39,539 nt of DNA from Lewinella cohaerens DSM 23179 (GCF_000379805.1 NZ_KB903543.1:13650-53188), one strand, 5' to 3'. Counted from the first letter of the stretch, positions 15,094 through 24,055 are shown. Translations and numbers: made by a program. Notes: a model not told the origin generated them from the letters alone.

Positions 15094-16908
15094 ATGAAGA
15101 ATACAGGACATACGATTATCCATACTCTCGGTGTAACTATTGACGAGAAGTACTATGACTACGAGGTAACGGTTAGTCTTATTGGAGAAGTTCTCGCGGT
15201 GGATAGCTTAATGGAGCGCTTACCAGAAGCGGCCCAAAAACTCACCTTGGGTGCTGATTACAAAAAGTATTTACAAGAAATTCATCTTTACGGTGAATAC
15301 CTAAAATACGTCATCCCTGTTGAGTTGAACCCTATCAAGGAAAATGAAACTTACTCCTTTTTCAACCAACCACTAGTCATCGACCCAGCCGAACTTCTTG
15401 TTTCTCAGGAAAGCTTGGCAGACATAAAAATAAAGCTAGCAGCGCTACAGCAAGAGCCGGGGATACAGAACAAGCAAGATACGACCTCCCTACCCCAGTC
15501 AGCATGGATAAAAAGTTATCGCCAACTCTTCCATAAATATGAGCAGTCAACACTTAGTAAAGAAGAGTTCCTGGCTATACAAGGCCTAAGAATGTTGTTC
15601 TTGAAAGATATTAATAAATACCACACGGCATTTCATTATTTAACACCCTTAGTGCCCGAAAATGCCGACGGGTACTTGAAATTATTTTGGGAGCTAATCC
15701 CTCGGTTATACGCTTTGCAATCCCCTAAAGGTGATTCTAGTCATCTACGTCGAAGACTCTTTGATGTCATCATAAAATACGAGGGGAATTCAACGAAAGA
15801 ATGGTTGTTAAGTATTTTTCAATCTCCTGAACATAAAGTTTATCACACCATGGCATTAAACGCCTTGGCGGTGTACAAAGAACCAGAACACTATCAATTA
15901 ATTATTGATTACTGCAATGAGAATTTCAAGACCAACGCTAAGGGAAGTGGTGTCTTGCAGGCCTTAGAAGGCATTTTAAAACTAGCTCCTTTTATTGATC
16001 ACTGGGCAATTGAATTAGCCCGGCATTTTATCCGTCAAAAATCGGAGTATGAAATTAGCTATATCGCCTATTGTATCTTACGAAAAGGAGGGCTTAGCGA
16101 AGAAGCTATTATGGTTGAAGTACTTCCTTCCTTTTTAAACAAAACACGAACAAATGCTTTATTGAGTAATATGTGTGTATTTGCGTTCTTGATTAAAAAT
16201 GAAGACCTACTTCCTGATGCAGGTCAACTACTGGACATTACTATTCATCATCTTGAACAACTCAATAACAAGATTACCGCAGCTAGTTTAGCTATAACTC
16301 ACTTTACCCCCCTGATCCTTGAGAAAAAATGTACGCCTGATCTATCAGACAGTTTATATCAGCTTACCTTTCATGAGGTTGCTAAAGTAAGAGAACTGGC
16401 ACTTGTATGGCAGGCTTATCTGACAAGAAGCGAAAAATGCGACTTTCTGCCACATAAGCAACTGAAAAGCCGATGTATTGAACTCTTAAAGGATGCAAAT
16501 GATTATGTCATTACCGAAGCCGTCAAATGGTGTGCTTATTACGGGCTTAAAGAGGAGGATAATACTTATATCACCAAACTGCTCCCCTTTGTAAATCACA
16601 AATACTGTTGTCTACAGAAATACTCGCTACTGGGCATTAATACACTCCTCAAAGAGGTGGGATTTGATACAGCTGTTCATGATACTTATCTTGCGTTAAC
16701 CAAAGAAAAATTCGGTTACTGTTACGATGGGCAAGCTACTGTTATTCATGCTTTACAGTTGTCGCCTTTGGAGACAATACAGGATAAGATCAAGGGTGTA
16801 AAATTTAACCCACAAGATCGTTTCCCAATGATTTACCCCAATGAATCCGATAAAAGTGAAGACGACTTGAGATTCTTACGAGAAGTAAGGAAATATGCAC
16901 AGTACTAA
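15094..16908 (+). CDS. Large helical HEAT-like hypothetical protein, 604 aa
   Basis: Not recognised. No signal peptide or membrane segment is visible. The first ~110 residues look beta-rich (GHTIIHTLGVTIDEKYYDYEVTVSLIG), then residues ~150-600 are helix pairs resembling HEAT/ARM repeats. Examples are YHTMALNALAVYKEPEHYQLIIDYC, HEVAKVRELALVWQAYL and NDYVITEAVKWCAYYGLKEED. Such solenoids usually bind proteins. A promoter-like TTG (15040-15042), 18 bp, TACCTTTA (15061-15068) lies just upstream. The GAF protein gene follows after 263 bp on the same strand. Codon use and AT content are somewhat higher than the neighbours. Possible roles include scaffold or immunity protein, but nothing in the sequence decides this. 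Confidence 0.75.
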   Translation: MKNTGHTIIHTLGVTIDEKYYDYEVTVSLIGEVLAVDSLMERLPEAAQKLTLGADYKKYLQEIHLYGEYLKYVIPVELNPIKENETYSFFNQPLVIDPAELLVSQESLADIKIKLAALQQEPGIQNKQDTTSLPQSAWIKSYRQLFHKYEQSTLSKEEFLAIQGLRMLFLKDINKYHTAFHYLTPLVPENADGYLKLFWELIPRLYALQSPKGDSSHLRRRLFDVIIKYEGNSTKEWLLSIFQSPEHKVYHTMALNALAVYKEPEHYQLIIDYCNENFKTNAKGSGVLQALEGILKLAPFIDHWAIELARHFIRQKSEYEISYIAYCILRKGGLSEEAIMVEVLPSFLNKTRTNALLSNMCVFAFLIKNEDLLPDAGQLLDITIHHLEQLNNKITAASLAITHFTPLILEKKCTPDLSDSLYQLTFHEVAKVRELALVWQAYLTRSEKCDFLPHKQLKSRCIELLKDANDYVITEAVKWCAYYGLKEEDNTYITKLLPFVNHKYCCLQKYSLLGINTLLKEVGFDTAVHDTYLALTKEKFGYCYDGQATVIHALQLSPLETIQDKIKGVKFNPQDRFPMIYPNESDKSEDDLRFLREVRKYAQY

Positions 16909-17171
16909 ACAGTCTCGCACCCAAATCAATAATCCATAAAGAGAATCTTAAAGCGCCAACAATAGCTACCATAAGCCCTCAAAATTTCACCATACAAATA
17001 CCCATCTTCAACCACTCCCCCTCATTATCCGTTTATTATCTAGCTCAATGTCTATAAAGATGATAAAGCATGGTATTCTACCCCTTTCTTTGTGCATCAA
17101 CAAGCCAGACACGAGCATTTCTTTTCCAGCTACCTTTTCGCTTCATTTTTAGAAGCTAAATCGTCCATACT

Positions 17172-19562
17172 ATGCAGAAAGTAATTACCCAAGCCCCACC
17201 GGCTACTGATCAGGAATGCGCGCAGTATCTCCCGATAAAAGCATTTTTCGAAAAAATGTCCCTTTCAAAGGAGGTCAATCCATATTCGTCTACTTTTAGC
17301 TTTATGCCCTTTATTGAAAAAATGAGGGAGAAAAGAACTGGAATACATGAGACTATAGGGGCAGTCGACAGTACTATTATGGAAGAGGCTGAACGAAATT
17401 TAATTGCTTTTTCTGATCCCGGGAAACTGGATACGCCGGAAAAAAGGCAAGCGGTGATAAGTATGCTGTTCCCTGCGCTGTTTTTTGAAGGCCAAATGGG
17501 TTTTGTATCAAAGCCATTTACAAAAGAATTCTTTTACATAACACCTGCGCTGCAAGAGCTTTTTTCTTCCGATGACTGGGAAGTCGAAATATCTGGCGAC
17601 TTAATCAAAGGAAAAATGGGGAGCCCTGCTATTGAAGCAGGAAAACTGATTCTTCATGATTTTCATGGGCAACAAATTGAATCGAATTCTTACCAGACGA
17701 TGACCTTTCGGCATAGCAAGACCATGCTAGAAAGGCACTTCAAAATAAATGTCGTTTTGGACTATGTTAAAACGACACCATTGAATACGCTTCCCCCCTT
17801 AAACGAGGTGCAAATTTACCAACTTTTCCAGGAATGGGGCAACGAACAATACTGGCTAGAAAACTTTCCACCAGAAGACTTTTCTTTTGAAGGCCTGGTC
17901 ATTGGTTACATCCAGGACGTCACCGAGGTAGAGGTCCTTTCCAGGATGAAAGAGATGATGGTTACAGAAGTAGACCAAAATGTTGACAACGCGGATAACA
18001 TTCGCCAGCAGCTCAGTGGCATGATCTGTTCTTACCTGCAGATGCCTGATGTTGTTTTTGGCAGTGTACCCAATCGCGATTTCAAGTACGCGACCTTAGC
18101 TTCCTGGAGTATTCTTGGCGGTCTCCCTACTTTGGCTCAGTTTACCAAAGGAGATTTTTGCAACGACAGTACCTACGGTAAAACTATGAATGATGGCCAA
18201 ACCATTATCATCGGTGATTTGCAACAAATAAAGCAGCCGGGCAAAGTAACCTCACACTTGATTAAGCAAGGGTACCGAAGTCTGTTGCTTGCGCCACAAA
18301 GAAATAGAAATGGTCAAATATTTGGTGTCATGGAGCTTGCATCCAAACAGCCTTATCGCCTAAACAACCAACTCTTGGGTAAACTGGAAGAGGTCATCTC
18401 TTTGTATTCATTGGGCAGCAATCGCTGGATACAAGAAATGGATAACACGATCAGTTTTTTCATTCAAAAGCAATTTACCTATATCCATCCTTCTGTGGAG
18501 TGGAAGTTTCAGGAAGTGACCCAGCAGTTTCTCTTGTCGCCCCACGAGAACGGTAAAGCTCCAATCCTGGAGCCCATCGCTTTCAAAAATGTATATCCAC
18601 TTTACGGACAGGCCGACATTGTAGGCTCCTCCCAAATCCGAAACCGTTCCATTGAGGCTGATATGCTCGATAACTTGCAACGGGTACAAAAAGTAATCAA
18701 GGCTTTTAGGAAACAACTAGAATTTCAATTACTGGATATTTATCTGGCCAAGACGGAAGCCTTCCTTCATAGGCTCGAAAATGGTGGTTACGTATCCAGC
18801 GATGAATCGCAAATTGTAGAATTGCTTACGGAAGATATTCACCCACTCTTACGGGAACTTAATGAAATGTATGATCAACTCCCTAAGGAGGAACTGAGAG
18901 AATATTGCGATTACCTCGACCCCAAGCTAAATATCGTTTACCGTAAGCGGAAAGATTACGAAGACAGTGTACACGAGCTCAATGAGCTTATTTCCAACTA
19001 CATTGATAAGGAAGTTGCCAAAAAGCAGAAGCTATTACCTCACTTTTTTGAAAAATACGTCACCGATGGGGTAGAATATAATATCTACCTGGGGCAATCT
19101 CTTTTACAGGAAGGTAATTTTAGTCGCTATTTCCTCCAGGATTTTCGCCTGTGGCAGCTCATGCTCATGTGTGAAGTTACTCGTTTGGTAGAAAAGAATA
19201 AACAAAACTTACGGGTGCCGCTATCAACGGCCCAACTGATCTTCGTTTACAACAATGCGCTAAGCATCCGCTTCAATATGGATGAGAAGCAGTTTGATGT
19301 GGACGGTGCCTATAATGTGCGCTACGAAATCCTGAAGAAGAGAATCGACAAAGCAGTCATCAAGGGAACCAATGAACGGCTTACCCTCAAGGGCAAACTG
19401 GCCATCGTATGGCTACAGGAAAAAGACCGGACGGAATACCTGGAATACATTGATCACCTCCTTCAGCAGGGTTACATTACAGATGAAATTGAAGAACTGG
19501 AACTCGAACGCTTGCAGGGGGCCGATGGTTTGAAGGCCCTGCGGGTAACGGTGGCGGTTTAA
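17172..19562 (+). CDS. GAF-domain protein, 796 aa, without kinase or cyclase output
   Basis: A cytoplasmic protein with no TM segment. Residues ~275-418 form a GAF-type sensor fold, recognisable by its end (RSLLLAPQRNRNGQIFGVMELASKQPYRLNNQ). Flanking regions of ~270 residues N-terminal and ~380 residues C-terminal are mostly helical and match no enzyme motif: there is no histidine kinase, GGDEF or phosphatase signature. The C-terminal ~150 residues (IYLGQSLLQEG...LRVPLSTAQLIFVYNN...KRIDKAVIKGT) look like a separate helical domain. GAF domains bind small ligands or mediate dimers; the ligand here is unknown. It is followed after 115 bp by an AraC-type regulator on the same strand. Confidence 0.8.
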   Translation: MQKVITQAPPATDQECAQYLPIKAFFEKMSLSKEVNPYSSTFSFMPFIEKMREKRTGIHETIGAVDSTIMEEAERNLIAFSDPGKLDTPEKRQAVISMLFPALFFEGQMGFVSKPFTKEFFYITPALQELFSSDDWEVEISGDLIKGKMGSPAIEAGKLILHDFHGQQIESNSYQTMTFRHSKTMLERHFKINVVLDYVKTTPLNTLPPLNEVQIYQLFQEWGNEQYWLENFPPEDFSFEGLVIGYIQDVTEVEVLSRMKEMMVTEVDQNVDNADNIRQQLSGMICSYLQMPDVVFGSVPNRDFKYATLASWSILGGLPTLAQFTKGDFCNDSTYGKTMNDGQTIIIGDLQQIKQPGKVTSHLIKQGYRSLLLAPQRNRNGQIFGVMELASKQPYRLNNQLLGKLEEVISLYSLGSNRWIQEMDNTISFFIQKQFTYIHPSVEWKFQEVTQQFLLSPHENGKAPILEPIAFKNVYPLYGQADIVGSSQIRNRSIEADMLDNLQRVQKVIKAFRKQLEFQLLDIYLAKTEAFLHRLENGGYVSSDESQIVELLTEDIHPLLRELNEMYDQLPKEELREYCDYLDPKLNIVYRKRKDYEDSVHELNELISNYIDKEVAKKQKLLPHFFEKYVTDGVEYNIYLGQSLLQEGNFSRYFLQDFRLWQLMLMCEVTRLVEKNKQNLRVPLSTAQLIFVYNNALSIRFNMDEKQFDVDGAYNVRYEILKKRIDKAVIKGTNERLTLKGKLAIVWLQEKDRTEYLEYIDHLLQQGYITDEIEELELERLQGADGLKALRVTVAV

Positions 19563-19677
19563 CGTACGTGATTAGGGCAGTAAAAAGCTGCCCCATCAAA
19601 GCGCTTGCGCTAAACTTCTTCTTCAAAACCGAGTGTTTCAAACGCAGCACTCCTAGCCTTCCAATCGTTTAACGATC

Positions 19678-20772
19678 ATGCCGACTTTTTCTTTATTTGA
19701 TGCACTTTTGATCCTTGGCGGAACACAGGGCTTGTTCCTGGCTTTCCTTTTGCGGCAACGCAAAGTGGCCAATCAGTCAGCAGCTAATTATTTGGTAGCG
19801 CTTGTTTTGCTGGTTTCCTTTTTGTTGTTTGCTCGCCTGAGCTATCGTTCAGAATGGCTGTACAGTTATGCGGAAGTCATCTTGTTACCCGATGTGATCT
19901 TGTTTGTGCTCGGGCCTTGTTTGTGGCTGTTTACACGTCATTTGTTGCGCTTGCCAACGCTGCCTCAAAGTCAATTGTGGCCACATGCTATCCCTGCGTT
20001 TATTCATATTATCGTTGCTAACACGATACTGGGGCAGCACCTCAATGGCAACTGGCACTTTATGAGTGGTGGGGCCGTCTACCTTAGTTTCTTGCTCATT
20101 GAGGGTGGTGCGATGATTAGCCTGATTACTTATCTTCTGGTTAGCTTCCGACTAACCAGGCATGCTTCTCTTGCTGGGCAGTTGCAGGCCAGTGAAGCAG
20201 CCCGTAGTTTTTTGCCGGTCTTTTTCCAAGTAGGTCTGGTACTAGCGGCCTGCTGGACCCTTTCTTTTGGGTACCGAATTTTCGTCCACGACCCTACCTA
20301 TCTCATGTACCGCGTTTTTTGGTTCCTCACCGTCGGCTACATCTTTTGGTTGGCCTATACTGTCCTGCTTCAAAACAAGCTCTTTACGCTTCCACTCCCC
20401 ACGAATGACAAGACACTCAATGCAGAAGAAGTGGCAACCCTTGATCGTATCATGGAATACCTGGAAGAAGAAAAACCGTACCTGGAATCTCAGCTCAAAC
20501 TCGCTGATCTGGCCCAAGCCACGGGTTTACCACGCCACGAGTTATCACGCATCATCAATACCGGTACTGGCCAGAGCTTCTTTGACCTGATCAATACCTT
20601 GCGGATCGGTAATTTCATCAAAGCTTACGAAACGGCAACGGAACACGAAAGATCCATCTTGCAGTTGGCCTATCAGTCGGGCTTCAACTCCAAATCTGCT
20701 TTCAATCGCGCTTTTCGCAAGGTTACCGGATGCAGCCCCAGTGAATATTTCAGAGAAGTGGTCGCATCTTAA
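19678..20772 (+). CDS. AraC-family regulator with N-terminal membrane domain
   Basis: A 364-residue protein. Residues 1-~240 contain about seven hydrophobic segments, starting with SLFDALLILGGTQGLFLAFLL and ending with IFWLAYTVLL. The C-terminal ~100 residues are an AraC/XylS double helix-turn-helix: LKLADLAQATGLPRHELSRIIN (first HTH) and SILQLAYQSGFNSKSAFNRAFRKVTGCSPSEYF (second HTH, canonical GF...S.FNR.F....G.SP..Y). This membrane-AraC architecture is common in Bacteroidota and is thought to pass a membrane or extracellular signal directly to DNA. No obvious target is known; the upstream GAF gene or its own promoter is possible. Confidence 0.92.
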   Translation: MPTFSLFDALLILGGTQGLFLAFLLRQRKVANQSAANYLVALVLLVSFLLFARLSYRSEWLYSYAEVILLPDVILFVLGPCLWLFTRHLLRLPTLPQSQLWPHAIPAFIHIIVANTILGQHLNGNWHFMSGGAVYLSFLLIEGGAMISLITYLLVSFRLTRHASLAGQLQASEAARSFLPVFFQVGLVLAACWTLSFGYRIFVHDPTYLMYRVFWFLTVGYIFWLAYTVLLQNKLFTLPLPTNDKTLNAEEVATLDRIMEYLEEEKPYLESQLKLADLAQATGLPRHELSRIINTGTGQSFFDLINTLRIGNFIKAYETATEHERSILQLAYQSGFNSKSAFNRAFRKVTGCSPSEYFREVVAS

Positions 20773-20794
20773 CGGTGTCCTCTATCCACTATTA

Positions 20795-20997
20795 AGAGCT
20801 TGTTGGGAAATTTAATTTGGTAAAAAGGGAATAGTTAAAGTATTCGACGGAAATAGGTTGGTGCTTCCTGATTTTCAAGGATTTTCGAACCTGTCTTCGA
20901 ACTAAAAACCTCACTTAGCCCGCTAAGCTCGATTTTGACTTCTTAGACAGAACCGTAAATCGTTGAAAATCAGTTCGCAAATTCCCCAACAAGCTCT
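20795..20997. repeat. Large palindromic element (~200-bp cruciform)
   Basis: The ends AGAGCTTGTTGGGAAATTT (20795-20813) and AAATTCCCCAACAAGCTCT (20979-20997) are complementary over 19 bp with one mismatch. Inside are further complementary pairs: CTGATTTTCAA (20868-20878) with TTGAAAATCAG (20963-20973), CTGTCT/AGACAG, and CTTAG-CCCG-CTAAG at the centre. The whole element folds on itself. A single end (AGAGCTTGTTGAAAATTT) recurs at 34833-34850. It has no coding capacity. Confidence 0.75.
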
Positions 20998-20999
20998 AA

Positions 21000-21137
21000 G
21001 AAAATCGCGCAAGGCGGAGCCTGAAGCGCGAGGCCCGGAGGGACTAAGGATGAGCTGGTGCAATGGTAGTGCGCAGCTTAGCAAGCACTAGTAATGGAAC
21101 AAGCGGTAGCCAGCGAAGCGCTGCTACAGCCCCTACT
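21000..21137 (-). repeat. GGCTATCC-family structured repeat, degenerate copy E
   Basis: Read on the minus strand it contains CCTTAGTCCCTCCGGGCC and CTCGCGCTTCAGGCTCCGCC, nearly identical to copies A and B, with degenerate GGCTACC/CACTACC in place of GGCTATCC/CTATCC. It abuts the large palindrome at 20795-20997. Confidence 0.5.
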
Positions 21138-21140
21138 AAA

Positions 21141-21372
21141 TAACGTGAGGTTTGCCTTTTTGTGTTCCTGAAAAGCGAGGAATACACTAGGCAAATCTCA
21201 CAGTATTAGGTACTTAGTACAGGGTATAGGGATTTTGCAACCCCAAATTCGACATTATACCAAGTACCATGTACCTCGTACCTTGTACGGTGAGGTTTTA
21301 CTTCGTAGCTGCTTCGCGGTGATGCGGCTCAGACCACTAATAATGAGACACTTATATTCAAACCTCACGTTA
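21141..21372. repeat. Nested inverted repeats built on GTGAGGTTT
   Basis: TAACGTGAGGTTT (21141-21153) is exactly complementary to AAACCTCACGTTA (21360-21372). Inside, GTGAGGTTTGCCT pairs with AGGCAAATCTCAC to form a hairpin at 21145-21201 with an inner GTGT-TCCT/AGGA-ACAC stem. A second GTGAGGTTT at 21290-21298 can pair with AAACCTCAC at 21360-21368. Between the hairpins are AGGTAC/GTACCTCGTACC-type spacer words. There is no gene between 20773 and 21502. Confidence 0.65.
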
Positions 21373-21502
21373 AATAGCGAAGCCCTTGATTTTATCAAAA
21401 AAAAAGCGTCCCACTTTGTAAAAGAGGTCGACATTCTACGGGTTTTGCAGGTATTTGCGAGTGATCTTCAATTTTATCACTCGAATTCAAAGACCTCCAA
21501 AA

Positions 21503-22645
21503 ATGTTTACAAAGTACTTCTCTCTTGCGCTGCTGATCTTTTTTTCGCTTGCGCTTAACGCCCAGCAAGTCACCACGGTTGTTACCAATTCTGGCATTGA
21601 TGATGCGCTGATTATCGACGCTACAGGACAGCTTTTTGGTGTTCGTTACCAAGGGTCTGCCATTTCGCGGTGGGTCCCTTTCGAAACCAGCACCACTGTC
21701 TTTTCTGATGGTTTTAATACCCCCAATGGTATGGCCTTTGGTAATGACGGCACCCTCTACATGGCCGATAATGAGGGCAACAAGATTTACAAAATTGATA
21801 CAGAAGGGAATGCTACCATTTTTGTGGACGACTTCAACAACCCCTCCGGCTTGATTTTCGAACTGGACAGCGACACCCTTATTGCCACCAGCTACACCGG
21901 CAACCGCATTGCAAAAGTCGCCCCCAACGGCGAGTGGTTCCCCTGGAGCACTGGCAACGAGCTAAACGGCCCGGTGGGCCTCTGCTACGACGATGAGGGT
22001 CGCTTGTATACCGGCAACTTCAACAACCGCAAGATCATTCGACTTGGAGACAATGGCGAACAAACACTCATTGGACAAGCCCCAGGAAACAGCAACCAAT
22101 GGTTGGGTTTTATAGCTTATGCCAAAGGCTACATTTATGGCACGCTCTTTACCCAGCATGAAATTTACCGCATGGACCTCGATGGCAATGGCACCATCAT
22201 TTTGGGCTCCACCGCCGGCACGGTAGATGGCGATGCCAGTACGGCCAAATTTAATGGCCCCAACGGCATTGTGGCTACCCCTTCACAAGACACCCTTTTT
22301 GTATCCGATTACAATACCAGGGCGCTGCGCATGATTACGGGCCTCGAAGATGGTACCACTTCAGCGTCGACAGCACTAGCCGCTTCTCTCCACTGGTCTT
22401 TATCCCCCAACCCCGCTACTGATAAGAGTACACTGCGTTTTGAGCTACAAAAGAGCAGCCGTGTATCTATTCAGGTCTTTGATCTGCAAGGGCAGTTATT
22501 ACTGCAAGTGCTGGACGATCAAAATCTGCTGGCAGGCCCTCACCAAGTACACCTCCCAACAGCAAAGTTGCCCAAAGGAAGTTACACCATTCAGTTGTCG
22601 GTGGACGGGGGAAGACCAGTGAGCAGAGGGCTGGTGAAGCAGTAG
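21503..22645 (+). CDS. T9SS-secreted NHL/SMP-30-like beta-propeller protein
   Basis: The start is placed at the ATG at 21503, which opens a signal peptide (FTKYFSLALLIFFSLALNAQ); an upstream in-frame ATG at 21455 would add a non-signal tail. The 380-residue product has repeated blades of the NHL/SMP-30 type: PNGMAFGNDGTLYMADNEGN, NPSGLIFELDSDTLIATSY, GPVGLCYDDEGRLYTGNFNN and GPNGIVATPSQDTLFVSDYN. The last ~80 residues are a type A T9SS sorting domain (LSPNPATDKSTLRFEL, VQVFDLQG-like IQVFDLQGQLL, LPKGSYTIQL). The protein is therefore exported across the outer membrane; ligand or enzymatic activity is unknown. It stands alone, followed by a hairpin at 22654-22693. Confidence 0.9.
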   Translation: MFTKYFSLALLIFFSLALNAQQVTTVVTNSGIDDALIIDATGQLFGVRYQGSAISRWVPFETSTTVFSDGFNTPNGMAFGNDGTLYMADNEGNKIYKIDTEGNATIFVDDFNNPSGLIFELDSDTLIATSYTGNRIAKVAPNGEWFPWSTGNELNGPVGLCYDDEGRLYTGNFNNRKIIRLGDNGEQTLIGQAPGNSNQWLGFIAYAKGYIYGTLFTQHEIYRMDLDGNGTIILGSTAGTVDGDASTAKFNGPNGIVATPSQDTLFVSDYNTRALRMITGLEDGTTSASTALAASLHWSLSPNPATDKSTLRFELQKSSRVSIQVFDLQGQLLLQVLDDQNLLAGPHQVHLPTAKLPKGSYTIQLSVDGGRPVSRGLVKQ

Positions 22646-22653
22646 CAGCACGC

Positions 22654-22693
22654 TTGGGGCAAGGACATAGCAATGCTTTCTACCTTGCCCCAA
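22654..22693 (+). terminator. Hairpin after the NHL-propeller gene
   Basis: TTGGGGCAAGG (22654-22664) and CCTTGCCCCAA (22683-22693) are perfectly complementary over 11 bp. It starts 9 bp after the stop codon but lacks a T tract on the plus strand. Probable terminator or mRNA-end stabiliser. Confidence 0.55.
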
Positions 22694-22755
22694 AACACTT
22701 GGCACACGAAGGCTTAGCTGAACTTGCAGCAGAGTACCGAAAGTCCAGCTAAAGT

Positions 22756-23481
22756 TTACAGATTTGCATCCAGCAACACCTGCCAGGTTCCAGGCACTTG
22801 TTCCTGCCAAACGATGAGGTACTTACCTCCATAACTACCGCTGCATTGCCCTAGTTCTACCACCAGATGCTCCGCCACAGGCACCACATGCAACGGTGTC
22901 AGTGTGAGCTGGTAATCGGGGTTTTTCATATAGGCATATTCCTTTTCCAGCGCATCACGACCACGCAATAAAGGGCGATGGTTGTAGTAGAGCGTATTCG
23001 GCGTATACATCTCTTGTATCAGCCGTTCTACCTCATGGGCATTACAATATTCCATCCATTGACCACGAGCATCATCAATGGGAGCCACATCAGGCAGCAC
23101 TTTATCATAAGGAGCAACAAACTGAAGCGCACGTAGCGGTTCAGCACCTTGGTTATCCCAAACAATGACTTGCGCAAATGCTTGATCATTGGCTGTTTCA
23201 AAACGGCTAATTTCATAAGCGTATTCCCCTTTCTTACCCACTGGCACGCTCCCTATTACCATTCGATCTGAGACATTCGTGTTTTCAAAAAACCATTTCC
23301 AGTGCGTAGCGATTGCATTAGGGCCATATTGTATGGTGCCGTCGGCCAAAACACCTAACGCAGCAGGCGTATACTGCTCCACACTCATCTTTTGTGGAAG
23401 CAAATTATTATTAGATGCTGTTTCGCCACAACTTATCAGGGTACCAGCTACTACTAAAAGGAAAAATAAGTGCTTCATCAT
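22756..23481 (-). CDS. SnoaL/NTF2-like lipoprotein, 241 aa
   Basis: The signal MKHLFFLLVVAGTLISC has a good lipobox (LISC), so the mature protein is lipid-anchored from Cys. The body looks like two NTF2/SnoaL-fold halves. The second is clearer, with HEVERLIQEMYTPNTLYYNHRPLLRGRDALEKEYAYMKNPDYQLTLTPLHVVPVAEHLVVELGQ and a C-terminal WQVLLDANL strand. SnoaL-like folds serve as small-ligand binding or isomerase scaffolds; catalytic residues cannot be assigned. It starts MMKH, so either Met could be used. It is convergent with the NHL gene. Confidence 0.82.
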   Translation of the reverse strand: MMKHLFFLLVVAGTLISCGETASNNNLLPQKMSVEQYTPAALGVLADGTIQYGPNAIATHWKWFFENTNVSDRMVIGSVPVGKKGEYAYEISRFETANDQAFAQVIVWDNQGAEPLRALQFVAPYDKVLPDVAPIDDARGQWMEYCNAHEVERLIQEMYTPNTLYYNHRPLLRGRDALEKEYAYMKNPDYQLTLTPLHVVPVAEHLVVELGQCSGSYGGKYLIVWQEQVPGTWQVLLDANL

Positions 23482-23510
23482 TGGATCATTAAATTAGACT
23501 TGTTCTGCTG

Positions 23511-23650
23511 GGGCCATGCCATCGTTCCTTGGCACCGCGCTATCCGCAGCTCCTTCGTGCAGGGTAACCCCCTGCCTCCATAGCAGCTTCTATCGCTTGT
23601 CCTTAGTCCCTCCGGGCCTCGCGCTCCGGCCTACTGGCCTGCGCGCTAAT
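23511..23650 (+). repeat. GGCTATCC-hairpin structured repeat, copy B
   Basis: It starts GGGCCATGCC, then GGCACC-GCGCTATCC (23538-23545), a hairpin region with GCAGCT/AGCAGC arms and GCAGGG/CCCTGC-like inner arms, then CTATCG (23590-23595). The 3' half has CCTTAGTCCCTCCGGGCC, shared with copy E. Confidence 0.6.
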
Positions 23651-23661
23651 TTTAACTCAAG

Positions 23662-23952
23662 CTAGCTTCCAGCCAACACCGTGCCAAATAGGCCAACAGC
23701 CAACTCGGCCCAAACCAATAAGAATACAGCCAAGATAGCCAAAAGCAGAAGAGCCCGGTGACGCCGCTGGGTTACTCTTCGCAACACCAATTCTACAGCC
23801 AATCCAGCAGTGAGCAATAGGAAGCCTGCAACCACAAAATCGAGTAAGCCCCAATGGACTTCGCCCGAAAATTGCATCGCGATGAACGGAATCAGTAATA
23901 ACAAAGGAATACTCATCAAAATCCGAACAAGCCTTGCGTTTTGAATAGTCAT
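23662..23952 (-). CDS. Small three-TM membrane protein, 96 aa
   Basis: The product has three hydrophobic segments: LVRILMSIPLLLLIPFIAMQF (~8-28), LLDFVVAGFLLLTAGLAVELVL (~36-57) and ALLLLAILAVFLLVWAELAVGLFG (~67-90). Positive residues (RRVTQRRHR) lie between the second and third. The combination IPFIAMQF...W.L.DF is familiar from uncharacterised small Bacteroidota membrane proteins. It has its own consensus promoter on the minus strand. No partner gene is evident. Function unknown. Confidence 0.82.
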   Translation of the reverse strand: MTIQNARLVRILMSIPLLLLIPFIAMQFSGEVHWGLLDFVVAGFLLLTAGLAVELVLRRVTQRRHRALLLLAILAVFLLVWAELAVGLFGTVLAGS

Positions 23953-23986
23953 AGTTTAGTTGTGTTTTTAAAAGTACTTTGCTATT

Positions 23987-24017
23987 CAAAGTTAATGGAA
24001 ATTACCATATAGTGCAA
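23987..24017 (-). promoter_or_regulatory. Promoter of the 96-aa membrane protein gene
   Basis: On the minus strand TTG (24017-24015) is followed after exactly 20 bp by TAACTTTG (23994-23987), an exact Bacteroidota consensus. The leader would be about 30 nt. Confidence 0.7.
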
Positions 24018-24055
24018 GTAAACAATGACGATTGTGGCGGGAAGTCAACCAATCT

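Noticed and set aside
19575-19593. GGGCAG/CTGCCC hairpin after the GAF gene as a terminator
   Set aside because: Only six base pairs and no T tract; too weak to list.
21235-21558. 107-aa plus-strand frame overlapping the NHL-propeller start
   Set aside because: It runs through palindromic spacer DNA and overlaps the signal peptide of the real gene in another frame.
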